From: Gracilibacillus suaedae
GTDB lineage: Bacteria; Bacillota; Bacilli; Bacillales; Amphibacillaceae
Assembly (NCBI RefSeq): GCF_017599345.1
Contig: NZ_JAGFVL010000045.1
Location: forward strand, 29,506-93,505
DNA: 64,000 nt
Direction: 5' to 3'
Part shown: one piece after another, positions 26,000 through 35,466 of the stretch
How positions within the stretch are numbered: the stretch's first letter is position 1
Layout of the letters: the number at the start of each line of letters is the position of its first letter
The notes under the pieces: generated by a model
Seen by the model: only the letters and a program-made list of their open reading frames with translations
What the model was told of the DNA's origin: nothing
Databases searched by the model: none
Made by a program: the position numbers and the translations under genes

Positions 26000-27109
26000 A
26001 TGATGCTAGTAAAAGTGCTCAGTTTTTCGTTGCTTTTTATATTTTTTGTTACGGCTTGTAATGGTGATGAACAACCAAATTCAATGGAAGAGCAGCCAGG
26101 AAGCTCCGCAGAATTAGAGAACAAAAACGAATTAGACAGTTCAAATGAACAGGAAATCATTGCAGAGAACCTCCATGTTCCGTGGGCCATCGAAAAAGCA
26201 GATGATATTTTTTATCTGACAGAAAGACCAGGAAATATTGTGAAGATAGAAAATGGACAAGTAGAAAGACAAAATGTAGAGCTTGAAAGAGAGCTTGCAA
26301 CTGCTGCAGAAGCGGGGCTTTTAGGGTTTGTATTGGATGAGGATTTCTCCGAATCTCATGTGGCATATGCTTATTACACGTATGAGGATGAACAAGGGCA
26401 ATTTAATAGAATTGTGACTCTTCATTTAGATGGTGAAACCTGGAAGGAGGAAGAGGTATTATTAGATCAAATTCCAAGTGGTGCCTACCATCATGGTGGA
26501 AGGTTAAAGATTGGACCTGATGATAAACTTTATGCCACTGCTGGAGATGCATCCGACCCAGAAATCGCATAGGAAGTCGAATCGTTAGGTGGAAAAATTT
26601 TAAGAATGAACTTAGATGGTTCGATACCTGAAGATAACCCGTTTGAAGATTCTTATGTATATAGCTATGGACATCGTAATCCTCAAGGCTTAACGTGGGC
26701 GGAAGATGGCACCTTATATGCAAGTGAACATGGCAACAGCGCAAATGACGAAGTCAATCACATTGAGGCTGGAGAGAACTATGGTTGGCCGACTATTGAA
26801 GGTGAACAAGAGCAAGAAGGGATGATCACGCCATTATTTACCTCAGGTGCAGATATAACATGGGCTCCGTCTGGCATTGATTATTACGATGAGAGATTAT
26901 ATGTAGCTGCATTGCGCGGAACAGCATTACTTGAATTTGATCTTGAGACAGAAGAATATAGTGAAGTAATTTCCGATCTTGGTAGAGTAAGAGATGTACT
27001 AATTGATGTGGAAAATTTATATGTGATTACAAATAATACTGATGGGCGTGGTAACCCGGAAGGAGCGGATGATATATTATATAAAGTTCCACTTGAGAAC
27101 TTGAATTAA
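26000..27109 (+). pseudogene. PQQ-type soluble sugar dehydrogenase lipoprotein, interrupted by an amber codon
   Basis: A beta-propeller GDSL/PQQ aldose dehydrogenase-like protein (YliI group). The signal and lipobox are SLLFIFFVTAC at the N-terminus. Before the stop the sequence reads HHGGRLKIGPDDKLYATAGDASDPEIA; after it, ESLGGKILRMNLDGSIPEDNP, YSYGHRNPQGLTW and EHGNSANDEVN continue in the same frame. The TAG at 26570-26572 stands where relatives have Gln (a CAG to TAG change). No other damage is visible, so decay is recent, or an amber suppressor or sequencing error is possible. GGAGGAGTGA precedes the ATG. Confidence 0.85.
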
Positions 27110-27307
27110 AAAAAGAGGAAAGCGAGCATTTCCTCCCATGAGATTTACCCACTTACATCGAAAGGAGAGATGTCTCTTCCAAGGAAAAGTGCACCGCTTC
27201 CGTGGAAATAGTCCGTTATCCAAAGAAGAGTTGGCTTGAGGGAAGATAGGTAATTAGTATAAAATGGTAATTAAGTAACTGGTTTATTTTTAGGGGAGGA
27301 TTTAGAA

Positions 27308-28117
27308 GTGATTGCTAACATGTATAAACGGAGAGAAAGATTAGCGGTAATTTTTTTGGGTATCATAACGTTGATTTTTGCTGGATTTTTAATTGTTGAC
27401 ACACCATCAAATACTGATGAGTGGTTGGAAGCAGGCTCAATGCTTATACCTATTATCTTCTTAATTGTTATTGTTTTCATGAGTAGATCTAAATATCAAA
27501 AAGTTAAAGATGTAGATATTCCTGTATCTGCGCGAACGATAGAAGATATTGATCATGTAGTGTTAAAAAAAGATGCAACATTCATTACGCAACTACTTGT
27601 ATTTGAGCAAACAGGTAGTTTTTTAGGTACATACAAATTCACTTCCTTGTCATGGTGGCAATATCCAATTGCTATATTGATGAGTTCATTTTTTTCTTTT
27701 CTGCCTTATAGCGTAAGTTATTTTTCCAATCAAGATGAAAAATTGTTTACCTTTAAGAGAAAAGGATTTAAAAAGACAATGTTAGATGTGTATGACGAAA
27801 AGAATTGCTTTATTGGTCAATATGAACAAGAAGAGTTTAAAAGTATATTCCAGATTAAAGGGAGAGTATTGGATCAGGATGGTCAAATGATTCTTCCGGT
27901 AAAAGCGAGCGGGGGAAATGGTGATTTTGATATTCGTGATTCGGATGGTCGACGTTGGGCTTATTTCTATAATGGCAGATTTCCGCATGAGTACACAGAA
28001 GTTTTTAAAGAAATAGGTAACGATATGGTGGAAATTTCCAACCGAATTTCTCGTGAACAAAAGATATTGTTGCTGGCGATGATTGGATATATGTTTTTGA
28101 ATCGGAGCAAAACATAG
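27308..28117 (+). CDS. membrane-associated protein, possible tubby/scramblase-like fold
   Basis: A 269-residue product. Two N-terminal membrane helices (about 13-32 and 44-60), a third hydrophobic segment (about 115-138, WWQYPIAILMSSFFSFLPYSVSYF) and a beta-rich part after it (LFTFKRKGFKKTMLDVYDEKNCFIGQY, IKGRVLDQDGQMILPV, FDIRDSDGRRWAYFYNGRFPHEY) that reads like a tubby or scramblase-type barrel. That assignment is tentative. The start is GTG at 27308 with GGGGAGG upstream. It is monocistronic; a GAGGAAA/TTTCCTC hairpin lies before it at about 27114-27134. Confidence 0.6.
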   Translation: MIANMYKRRERLAVIFLGIITLIFAGFLIVDTPSNTDEWLEAGSMLIPIIFLIVIVFMSRSKYQKVKDVDIPVSARTIEDIDHVVLKKDATFITQLLVFEQTGSFLGTYKFTSLSWWQYPIAILMSSFFSFLPYSVSYFSNQDEKLFTFKRKGFKKTMLDVYDEKNCFIGQYEQEEFKSIFQIKGRVLDQDGQMILPVKASGGNGDFDIRDSDGRRWAYFYNGRFPHEYTEVFKEIGNDMVEISNRISREQKILLLAMIGYMFLNRSKT

Positions 28118-28468
28118 TGAAGACAATCTATGAATGCCATTCAAAACACTCCCATGCCAAGCTTAGTTGCAACCGGGAAAAGGAGGGGATCATTTATTTT
28201 TAAAGTATTTTCGACAATAACGTTCTATAGTCCATTATTTGGATCTTCCTTTTCAAAATGATAGAATAAATGCTGGATATTGGTGAAGTAATGATACTAA
28301 ATTAAAGAAGAATAAGACTCCCAAAAAGCTATATATTATATTGTGTAAATAATATAAACACCATTATTTAACAATATAGTATTAAAATAATAAATGATAA
28401 ATTGCTTATCTACAGTTCCTCTTTTAACAATGAAATGTACAAGTCGATCGAAAGCAAAACAATTGGAC
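28118..28468. other. AT-rich intergenic stretch
   Basis: I see no gene. AAAGGAGGGGATC at about 28180-28193 looks like a ribosome site but is followed by a frame that stops after three codons. Confidence 0.4.
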
Positions 28469-28501
28469 ATGGTCATGAACCAATTGCTAGTTCATGACCA
28501 T
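28469..28501 (-). terminator. hairpin downstream of the penicillin-binding protein gene
   Basis: ATGGTCATGAAC (28469-28480) pairs perfectly with GTTCATGACCAT (28490-28501). It lies 15 bases after the minus-strand stop. The T tract is poor. Confidence 0.55.
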
Positions 28502-28515
28502 CGGAAGTCCCTTGT

Positions 28516-30903
28516 TTAATCCCCTTCTTCATTTTCATCCGTTTTCTTACTTTCATCTTCCTTATTTGGCTCTTCATCAGAATCGGGTTGCTCTGTTTGA
28601 TTAGAATCATTTTCTTCTTTGGAATCTTCCTTATTTTCTTCCTTCTTATCTTTTTGCTCTGATTTGTTGTTGGTATCCTCATCTGGTTTTTCTTCTTTTT
28701 TATCATGGTTGGAAGCATTCTTGTCATTAGATTGCTGTTTTTCTTTTTTATGATTGGCTTCATTTTCAGTCTTTTCTTTTTTCTCTTCTTCTTTCTTTTT
28801 CTCTTGCTCGTTCTTCTTTTCTATCTGTTTCTGCTCCTTCGCTTTTTCTTTCTGCTGTTTCGCCTTCTCGTTTGTTGTATTCTTTTGTACAGGTATATAT
28901 TCAGTTGGCATTGTTGTTCCCTTCACAAATAACTCTGTTACGATGCTGCTGGAAGGTGTGTAATTAGATGCAACTTTGCCATTGCGCATATCAATCTTTA
29001 CTTCTTCAACACTTGCTGGTTTTGTGAAATCTGCTGTTTCAATATCTTGGGAAGCATGGGACATAATTTCCTTAAATAATAATCTGGAAATCCGTGCATC
29101 TTCTTGGCTGACGAATTGTTCTGTAGAAGTAGTCTCGTAGCCGGTCCAAACAGCAGCAGTATATTCTCTTGTATATCCGACAAACCAAGAATCAGTAGAA
29201 CCATTTGTAATACCTTCTGGAGGGTTTGTCGTTCCTGTTTTACCAGCCATAGGCAAACCGTCAATTTTGGCAAGTGTTCCGGTACCTTCTTCGACCACAT
29301 CTTTTAGCATATCCGTAACCATATAGGCAGTATAGTCATTCATCGCTTTTATTTCTTCTGACTGTAGTGGTTGTACTTCACCTGTTGGATGTTCTACTTT
29401 CGTAACCGCGTATGGTTCGTGATATTTTCCATTATTTCCAAATGCAGCATAGGCACCAGCCATATCTAGTGGTGAGATACCATCTTCATCACCGAAGCCG
29501 CCAATGGCATAGGAAGGATAAGCATGTTCCAGGTCGATGCCTAGATTGGCAGCAAATTGTTTTGCTTGATCATCTTCTAATTCTAAAAATGTTTTGATTG
29601 CCGGAATATTATAGGATTTTACCAATGCCTCTCTCATTGATACCATGCCATGGAAACTGCCATCATAATTTTTGAATTCTTTACCATCAATTTCCAGATT
29701 TTCATCTTTAATCTGTTGATACGTGGACCATTTGTTGTATTCAATAGCCGGGCCATAGTCTAAAATCGGCTTTATCGTTGAACCGGGTTGACGTTTTATA
29801 TCTGTAGCAAAATTGAATCCACGTTGTATCTCTTTACTTTCAGGATCACGATTACCACCGATTGCGCGAATAGCTCCTGTTTTCGTATCCATTAATACGA
29901 CTCCTGCCTTAAATGCTTCATCTGGAAAAGGAATCGTATCCGTCCCTGTCATTACTTCGTTCGTAAAGGATTGTGCATCTGTATCAAGTGTCGTATAAAT
30001 CTCCAAACCTCCATTATAAAGTTGATTTTCCTCAAAACCTTTCCTAATCAATTCTTCTATGACATAATCAATAAATTCTTGATAGGAATTGTTTTCTTGT
30101 TTTGGCGAGAGCATGCTTTCAATTTCAATATTCTTTGCTTCTTCTGCCTCTTCAGAGGAGATGAAATGGTGTTTCTCCATCGCTGATAATACAATATCTC
30201 TCCTATCTACCGCTACTTCTGGATACTTTATAGGATCATAACCACTTGGTCGTTGTGGAAGCCCGGCAAGTAATGCAGCTTCTGAAACAGTTAAATCACT
30301 GACATCTTTGTTAAAGTACACCTCTGCTGCTGCCCCGAGACCATATGCACCATGACCGAAATAGATGGTATTGAGATACATTTCTAAAATTTGATCCTTT
30401 GAATATTTCTGCTCCATTTGCACGGCAAGGTATGCTTCCTGTACTTTTCTGCTAAATGTTTTTTCCGGGGAAAGGTGCGTATTTTTTACAACCTGTTGGG
30501 TGATTGTACTCCCTCCCTCAGCTCCCCAGCCTTCTTCCAGATTGGCTAACAATGCGCCAGCGATCCGTTTTAAATCGACTCCGGAGTGCTTTTGGAAGCG
30601 GGCATCTTCTATTGCAATAAAAGCATTTTGGACTTCTATTGGAACATCATCAATACTTATAGGTAAGCGATGTTCAATCCCTGCGATATTGGCAACCTTC
30701 TTCCCATCTTTATCATAGATAACGGAAGTACTTGGATTTTGCAAATGATCTTCCGATAATTCCGGGGCATCTTGAATAAGAGCGAAAAGAGAGATACCTC
30801 CGATAATGAAAAGCGATAAGAAAATGAGAAATGTTGTGACGATGAATTTGATGAATCTTTTTTGTTTTCTTCGAGTGGATCTTTTCATGGTTACTTTACT
30901 CAA
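28516..30903 (-). CDS. class A penicillin-binding protein (PBP1-type transglycosylase/transpeptidase)
   Basis: A bifunctional peptidoglycan synthase anchored by one helix (about 18-42). The GT51 domain follows (EDARFQKHSGVD with the catalytic Glu, then GGSTITQQVVKN and GLPQRPSGYDP). The transpeptidase domain has RQPGSTIKPI (catalytic Ser), VKSYNIPA (SxN) and GKTGTT (KTG). The last 130 residues are a Lys/Glu/Asn-rich low-complexity tail (from about 28530 to 28900) of the kind seen in Bacillus PBP1 proteins. The total of 795 residues is within the family range. The tail produces spurious Phe/Leu-rich frames on the opposite strand. Monocistronic. Confidence 0.92.
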   Translation of the reverse strand: MSKVTMKRSTRRKQKRFIKFIVTTFLIFLSLFIIGGISLFALIQDAPELSEDHLQNPSTSVIYDKDGKKVANIAGIEHRLPISIDDVPIEVQNAFIAIEDARFQKHSGVDLKRIAGALLANLEEGWGAEGGSTITQQVVKNTHLSPEKTFSRKVQEAYLAVQMEQKYSKDQILEMYLNTIYFGHGAYGLGAAAEVYFNKDVSDLTVSEAALLAGLPQRPSGYDPIKYPEVAVDRRDIVLSAMEKHHFISSEEAEEAKNIEIESMLSPKQENNSYQEFIDYVIEELIRKGFEENQLYNGGLEIYTTLDTDAQSFTNEVMTGTDTIPFPDEAFKAGVVLMDTKTGAIRAIGGNRDPESKEIQRGFNFATDIKRQPGSTIKPILDYGPAIEYNKWSTYQQIKDENLEIDGKEFKNYDGSFHGMVSMREALVKSYNIPAIKTFLELEDDQAKQFAANLGIDLEHAYPSYAIGGFGDEDGISPLDMAGAYAAFGNNGKYHEPYAVTKVEHPTGEVQPLQSEEIKAMNDYTAYMVTDMLKDVVEEGTGTLAKIDGLPMAGKTGTTNPPEGITNGSTDSWFVGYTREYTAAVWTGYETTSTEQFVSQEDARISRLLFKEIMSHASQDIETADFTKPASVEEVKIDMRNGKVASNYTPSSSIVTELFVKGTTMPTEYIPVQKNTTNEKAKQQKEKAKEQKQIEKKNEQEKKKEEEKKEKTENEANHKKEKQQSNDKNASNHDKKEEKPDEDTNNKSEQKDKKEENKEDSKEENDSNQTEQPDSDEEPNKEDESKKTDENEEGD

Positions 30904-31603
30904 GCTCTCTGACCTTCCTTCTGGTTGAATTCTGATCGTTTTTTCAATCTGTAAACTATATGTAATTTCTATACATGTATATGATAATTATTGGAAAATG
31001 AAACCATTAACAAGGTTAATTCGTACATATGTTAAAGAGAAACTTAGTTTAATTCTTGTCCCTTTTCAGTATCGCTATTTAACTGGATTAGAAGAAGAAC
31101 TGAAGAGAAACGTACAAAAGCAAACAGCCTATTATGAAAGCAAAAGTGCTTCTGAGCAAATTCTACATGCCAATACGCAAGGAAATTATTGTTCGGACTT
31201 GCTAACGTCATAGCCTATGCAATATACCAAATAAAGAACTGAAGGAAATAATGGAATAAAAAAGGACATTGATATATGTAGAAGTTAAGTCTAGTACTTT
31301 TTGATCGTACACTCTCTTTATAGAGTAGAAAAGAAGTACTAGCAATTTTTTGCCTTTCTTTAAATAGTAATGACAAAAAAGTATTACGTTTGTTTGAAAT
31401 GTAAGTAAAGTCAATGGGTTCCGTGCTTTGCAAAAAAATGATATAGCCAGGAATATCAAAGGTTGCTAGGCTTGATGGAGAGATTATATTTCACACTACA
31501 ATAATGTATGCGCTTACTTTTTTGTGGGCGGAAAGGAGGAGAGAAGGGCGGTGTGCAAGTAATCTCCTATTGCGATTACTTTTAAAAGGAGCTGAAGTGC
31601 ATA
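30904..31603. other. long intergenic stretch with one weak small ORF
   Basis: Between the PBP start and the PL11 gene. A frame at 30998-31213 could encode 71 residues (MKPLTRLIRTYVKEKLSL, LVPFQYRYLTGLEEELKRNV). Its ribosome site is poor (GGAAA), I know no relative, and it may be a remnant. From 31214 to 31500 I see nothing. A catabolite-repression-like site lies at 31505. Confidence 0.3.
31505..31518 (+). promoter_or_regulatory. cre-like site (CcpA operator candidate)
   Basis: TGTATGCGCTTACT matches the consensus TGWAANCGNTNWCA at all but two positions. It lies about 85 bases before the rhamnogalacturonan lyase start, which fits carbon-catabolite control of a polysaccharide-degrading enzyme. 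Confidence 0.45.
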
Positions 31604-34600
31604 GTGCATGTTAAAAGTCGAATGAAAAAACAATGGATATTGCTGACGATTGGAATCTTGATTTTATCTTCTTTTTCTATTGTACCTACAGCCTTTGCAA
31701 ACGAAGATTATCAAACAGTTTATGTAACGGATTTTGGTGATGCTGAGCCGTTAGAAGTAGAAAATTGGGGATTCTCTACCTTTGCCGCCACATTGTCCAT
31801 TAATGAAGAAGAAATTGCAGGCAACGATACCAAAAAGCTAGATTTTAGTGTAGTTGATCAGTCAGGTGGACGTGTCGCCACAAAGGACTTTGACAATGCG
31901 GTTAAGGGTGCTGAAATGAAAGTGAAATTAGATTGGTATCCTGGTAAAAATAATGATAAAGGTGTTCACCCTCACGAAAATGGTGGAGAGCTTCGCATTG
32001 AAGATGAAGCAGGGAATACAGTATTTACCGTTAATAATACCAATAATGCACCTTTAACTTTTTTTGCTGGTGATCAGGAGCCAATTGAAACCGACATTAC
32101 AAATCCTGAAGCTTGGTATCAGGTAGAAATCATCTTTAACATTATTGACAATGAAATTCTATTTTCTATAGGAAATGAAAGTTATACGGTGTCTTTGAAT
32201 GATGTTCAATTTGATGGTTCCATTGACAAGCTGAAATTAGTCGGTGTACGTACATCAGGAAATAATCATACTTGGACAACTTATGTGGATAATATTGAGT
32301 TGAGTCACATTCCGATTGAAGAAAATGTGATTACAACAGTTGAAAGGCTTCCATATAAAAGAGTTTATGTTGGAGAGACCACATCCAATATTGACTCAAT
32401 TGGTTTGCCGGAAACAGTTCCTGTAACATTAGCAGATAATTCTACTGTTGAAGTTGGAGTGGAAAGCTGGCGAGAGGTGGGACAAGCTTGGAACCCGGAT
32501 GAATCTGCTGTCTATACGTTTGAAGGGATATTGGCAGAATCGGAAGCAGTAGAAAATCCATTTGAGCGAACAGCAACCATTCATGTTTATAATCGATTAA
32601 CACCACCTGACACAAACCGTGATACGGAATGGTTAGATCGAGGGCTTATTGCATTACCATCAGAGGATGGCATTTTCGCATCATGGCGATTATTGGCTGA
32701 TGAATACGATCAAGATGTTACCTTTAATGTATTACGTAATGGAGAACAAATAAATGACCAACCACTAGAAGTGACGAACTTTATCGATGAAGATGGAGAA
32801 AAAGGAGATACGTATCAAGTTGAAACGATGGTACATGGTAATGTAACGGAAACAAATGAAGTCGATAGTTTAGACGAAAATTATTTATCAATCCCACTTC
32901 AAAAACCTGAAGGTGGAACGACTGCAACAGGAGATTACACATACTCTGCCAATGATGCTAGTGTTGGTGATCTAGATGGTGATGGAGAATATGAAATTTT
33001 ACTTAAATGGCGTCCGTCCAATGCCATGACAGCACTTGAAGATGTGATTACTGGTCCTACTATTTTCGATGCTTACAAACTTGATGGTACTCCATTATGG
33101 AGAATGAATATGGGAATGAATTTAACATCAGGACCACAATATCATCAATTTGTTGTGGGTGACATGAATGGCAACGGCAAGTCAGAATTTTTGATTAAAA
33201 CTGCGGATGCTACAACGGTCTATGGTGTAACAGACGGTGTGTTTGATGAAGATAAAGTAATTAGTGTAATCGGAAACCCAGAGGATGATGGTAGATGGAT
33301 TAACGAAGGAGGACATGTTGTAACAGGTCCTGAGTATGTATCGGTTTTTGACGGTGAAACAGGTGAAGCTATTGATACGATCGATTTTGCGTTTCCGGTT
33401 GAAAAAGAAGAAGGAGATCAGGGGGCTTCATGGGGAGATACTTTCTATAACCGTTCTGACCGATTCTTGTCTGGATTAGCTTATGTAAATGGAACAACGC
33501 CGAGTGCGATTTATGGTCGTGGCTATTATCAAAGAACTACATTTGTATCCTATAGTCTCCAAAATGGTGCGCTTGTAGAAGATTGGACATTTGATACAGA
33601 TGAAGCAGGTCGTGGTGAAGGTTTAGGTAACCATAGTTTAGCTACTGGTGATCTAGACAATGATGGCTTTGATGAAATTATCGCTGGATCCTTAACTTTG
33701 GATCATGATGGTTCGATTTTATACGCAATGGATGGCGAAATGGGAAGGGTGAAAGGCTCCCATGGAGATGCCCTGCATGTTGGCGCTTTTGATCCAGATC
33801 GCGAGGGTCTTCATGTTTTTGGTGTACGTGAAGATTCAGAAGTAGCTTCATTAGAGTATCATGACGGAGCAACAGGTGAAACATTACAAGCGTTCTATGC
33901 CTATAAAGATGCGGGACGTGGAGTAGCTGCAAATATTACATCTAAACCAGGATATGAATATTGGGGAGCTGGCGGAGCAACTGTTGAAGCCGGTGGTGGC
34001 GTTTATAATGTCCAAGGTGATGTAATCGAGGATAGTTTCCGCAATATTGGCCTGCCAGTCAATTTCGTCACCTATTGGGATGGTGACCTGTTACATGAAT
34101 TACTTGATCATACTTCGATTACCAAATATGATGAATCCGCAGGTGAAGCAAATGTTATTGAAGAATTTGAACAGGTAGTAAGTAATAATGGAACGAAAGC
34201 AAATCCAAGTTTACAAGCAGATATTCTAGGAGATTGGCGAGAAGAAGTGATTTTCCCTACCGAAGATAGCACTGAATTAAGAATATTTAGTACAACGATA
34301 CCTACTGAATATCGCTTACCAACGTTAATGCATGATTCTGTGTATCGGATGGGGATCGCCTGGCAAAACACTACCTATAATCAACCGCCACATATAAGTT
34401 ATTATTTAGGTGAAGATGTTCGTGATCAAGTGTTAGCAGGAGAATTACATTTCCCATCAGTTGATTACACACCATCTTTAGCAAGTCTAAAACACCAAGT
34501 AAATCTGGCAGTAACAAAAGCAAATGAAAAAGTGTTAGTCAATAAATTAAAGCAGGTAGACCACCATTTGGAAAAAGGACGAACCAAACAAGCCGAAAAA

Positions 34601-34702
34601 CAGCTTAATGATTTCTTGAAACATTTAAATCGAAGTGATTTAAGAGATGATGTTAAAGCAAGACTAGTGAATGATACTGAAACAGTGATGAAAAACTGGT
34701 AA
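31604..34702 (+). CDS. secreted rhamnogalacturonan lyase, polysaccharide lyase family 11
   Basis: Cleaves the rhamnogalacturonan I backbone of pectin outside the cell (YesW/YesX family). The 1032 residues comprise a signal peptide (about 1-33), an N-terminal beta-sandwich (35-240), an Ig-like spacer (about 245-335, RLPYKRVYVGETTSNID) and the PL11 propeller (about 340-950). The propeller contains calcium loops such as DLDGDGEYEILLKW, DMNGNGKSEF and DLDNDGFDEII, and GRGYYQRTTFV. A C-terminal helical segment of about 75 residues resembles the FIMAH-type attachment domains of Bacillaceae exoenzymes. The start is GTG with AAGGAG twelve bases upstream. No transporter for the products is adjacent. 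The SBP/YesMN-like genes at 58 kb may sense related sugars (inference). Confidence 0.9.
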   Translation: MHVKSRMKKQWILLTIGILILSSFSIVPTAFANEDYQTVYVTDFGDAEPLEVENWGFSTFAATLSINEEEIAGNDTKKLDFSVVDQSGGRVATKDFDNAVKGAEMKVKLDWYPGKNNDKGVHPHENGGELRIEDEAGNTVFTVNNTNNAPLTFFAGDQEPIETDITNPEAWYQVEIIFNIIDNEILFSIGNESYTVSLNDVQFDGSIDKLKLVGVRTSGNNHTWTTYVDNIELSHIPIEENVITTVERLPYKRVYVGETTSNIDSIGLPETVPVTLADNSTVEVGVESWREVGQAWNPDESAVYTFEGILAESEAVENPFERTATIHVYNRLTPPDTNRDTEWLDRGLIALPSEDGIFASWRLLADEYDQDVTFNVLRNGEQINDQPLEVTNFIDEDGEKGDTYQVETMVHGNVTETNEVDSLDENYLSIPLQKPEGGTTATGDYTYSANDASVGDLDGDGEYEILLKWRPSNAMTALEDVITGPTIFDAYKLDGTPLWRMNMGMNLTSGPQYHQFVVGDMNGNGKSEFLIKTADATTVYGVTDGVFDEDKVISVIGNPEDDGRWINEGGHVVTGPEYVSVFDGETGEAIDTIDFAFPVEKEEGDQGASWGDTFYNRSDRFLSGLAYVNGTTPSAIYGRGYYQRTTFVSYSLQNGALVEDWTFDTDEAGRGEGLGNHSLATGDLDNDGFDEIIAGSLTLDHDGSILYAMDGEMGRVKGSHGDALHVGAFDPDREGLHVFGVREDSEVASLEYHDGATGETLQAFYAYKDAGRGVAANITSKPGYEYWGAGGATVEAGGGVYNVQGDVIEDSFRNIGLPVNFVTYWDGDLLHELLDHTSITKYDESAGEANVIEEFEQVVSNNGTKANPSLQADILGDWREEVIFPTEDSTELRIFSTTIPTEYRLPTLMHDSVYRMGIAWQNTTYNQPPHISYYLGEDVRDQVLAGELHFPSVDYTPSLASLKHQVNLAVTKANEKVLVNKLKQVDHHLEKGRTKQAEKQLNDFLKHLNRSDLRDDVKARLVNDTETVMKNW

Positions 34703-34712
34703 TTTCATAGCA

Positions 34713-34748
34713 AAGCCCAGGGAAAACTATTCTCTGGGCTTGTCATTT
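34713..34748. terminator. bidirectional terminator between PL11 and tetR
   Basis: AAGCCCAG (34713-34720) pairs with CTGGGCTT (34734-34741), then GTCATTTT. It overlaps the last codons of the convergent tetR gene. Confidence 0.65.
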
Positions 34749-35302
34749 TCCATTGTCCCTAGTCCTTTATTGCAAAATTGACTTATAAGTTCAGCCATTT
34801 GTTTCGGTGATTGTGTTTGATCATTCAGTAGCCAATCTTTAATAACATGGATGGCCCCTGATACGATAAAGGTGCTTAAGTAAGAAGCAGTGTCTATGTT
34901 AGCTGTATCTGTTTTGTTCATTAAGAAAAGTCTTGCAATATCCATCACTCTTTTTTCAAAGCTTGTCCCTGTATTATTCTCCAATAATGCTTCGAAGATT
35001 TCTTTTCGTTCTTTGATATATACTAACAACTTCTCCGTCATCTGAATCGACTCTTCTTCCACAACAAAATTAAATGCATGCAAGTATTTATTCATTTCCT
35101 CAATAATTTCTTCTTCGATGGAATAAAGTAAATCGTGAACATCGGTGAAATGTGTGTAAAAGGTAGAGCGATTAATATCAGCAAGAGCACATACTTCTTT
35201 GACAGTTATCGATGAAAAAGTTTTCTCATTCATTAATTGGATCAGGCTGTCTTTCAAGACCATTCGCGTATATTTTTTGCGACGATCTAATTTGTCAGGC
35301 AA
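34727..35302 (-). CDS. TetR-family repressor controlling the MMPL exporter
   Basis: A 191-residue regulator. The HTH reads ITVKEVCALADINRSTFYTHFTDVHDLL at about 34-60. The C-terminal ligand-binding part (TASYLSTFIVSGAIHVIKDWLLN) is of the TetR_C_8 (DhaS-like) kind. I start it at TTG 35302, eight bases after AAGGAG; the in-frame GTG at 35311 abuts that box. It is divergent from the MMPL gene. The intergenic region has two inverted repeats built from TGTTG/CAACA, one overlapping the -35 box, so this protein likely represses both transcripts. Confidence 0.85.
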   Translation of the reverse strand: MPDKLDRRKKYTRMVLKDSLIQLMNEKTFSSITVKEVCALADINRSTFYTHFTDVHDLLYSIEEEIIEEMNKYLHAFNFVVEEESIQMTEKLLVYIKERKEIFEALLENNTGTSFEKRVMDIARLFLMNKTDTANIDTASYLSTFIVSGAIHVIKDWLLNDQTQSPKQMAELISQFCNKGLGTMENDKPRE

Positions 35303-35338
35303 TAAAAACACTCCTTACTTTGTGAAATTTTTGTTAAT

Positions 35339-35423
35339 TTCCAACAAAAAAGTATGATATGTTGGAAAATAAACGCAATATTCAAAACTGTTTGTTGAAT
35401 ATCCAACACGGTGTCTATATAAT
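35339..35423 (+). promoter_or_regulatory. divergent operator region and promoter of the MMPL operon
   Basis: Promoter TTGAAT (35395-35400), 17 bases, TATAAT (35418-35423). TGTTGAAT/ATCCAACA (35393-35408) forms a near-palindrome over the -35 box. A second inverted repeat, TTCCAACA (35339-35346) with TGTTGGAA (35360-35367), lies toward tetR. Confidence 0.7.
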
Positions 35424-35466
35424 ATTAAAGTGGATTGAGGGAATTTGCAAGAGAGGATGAACAACG

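Noticed and set aside
28705..28963. Phe/Leu-rich membrane-like frames on the plus strand
   Set aside because: They are antisense shadows of the Lys/Glu-rich tail of the penicillin-binding protein and have no ribosome site.
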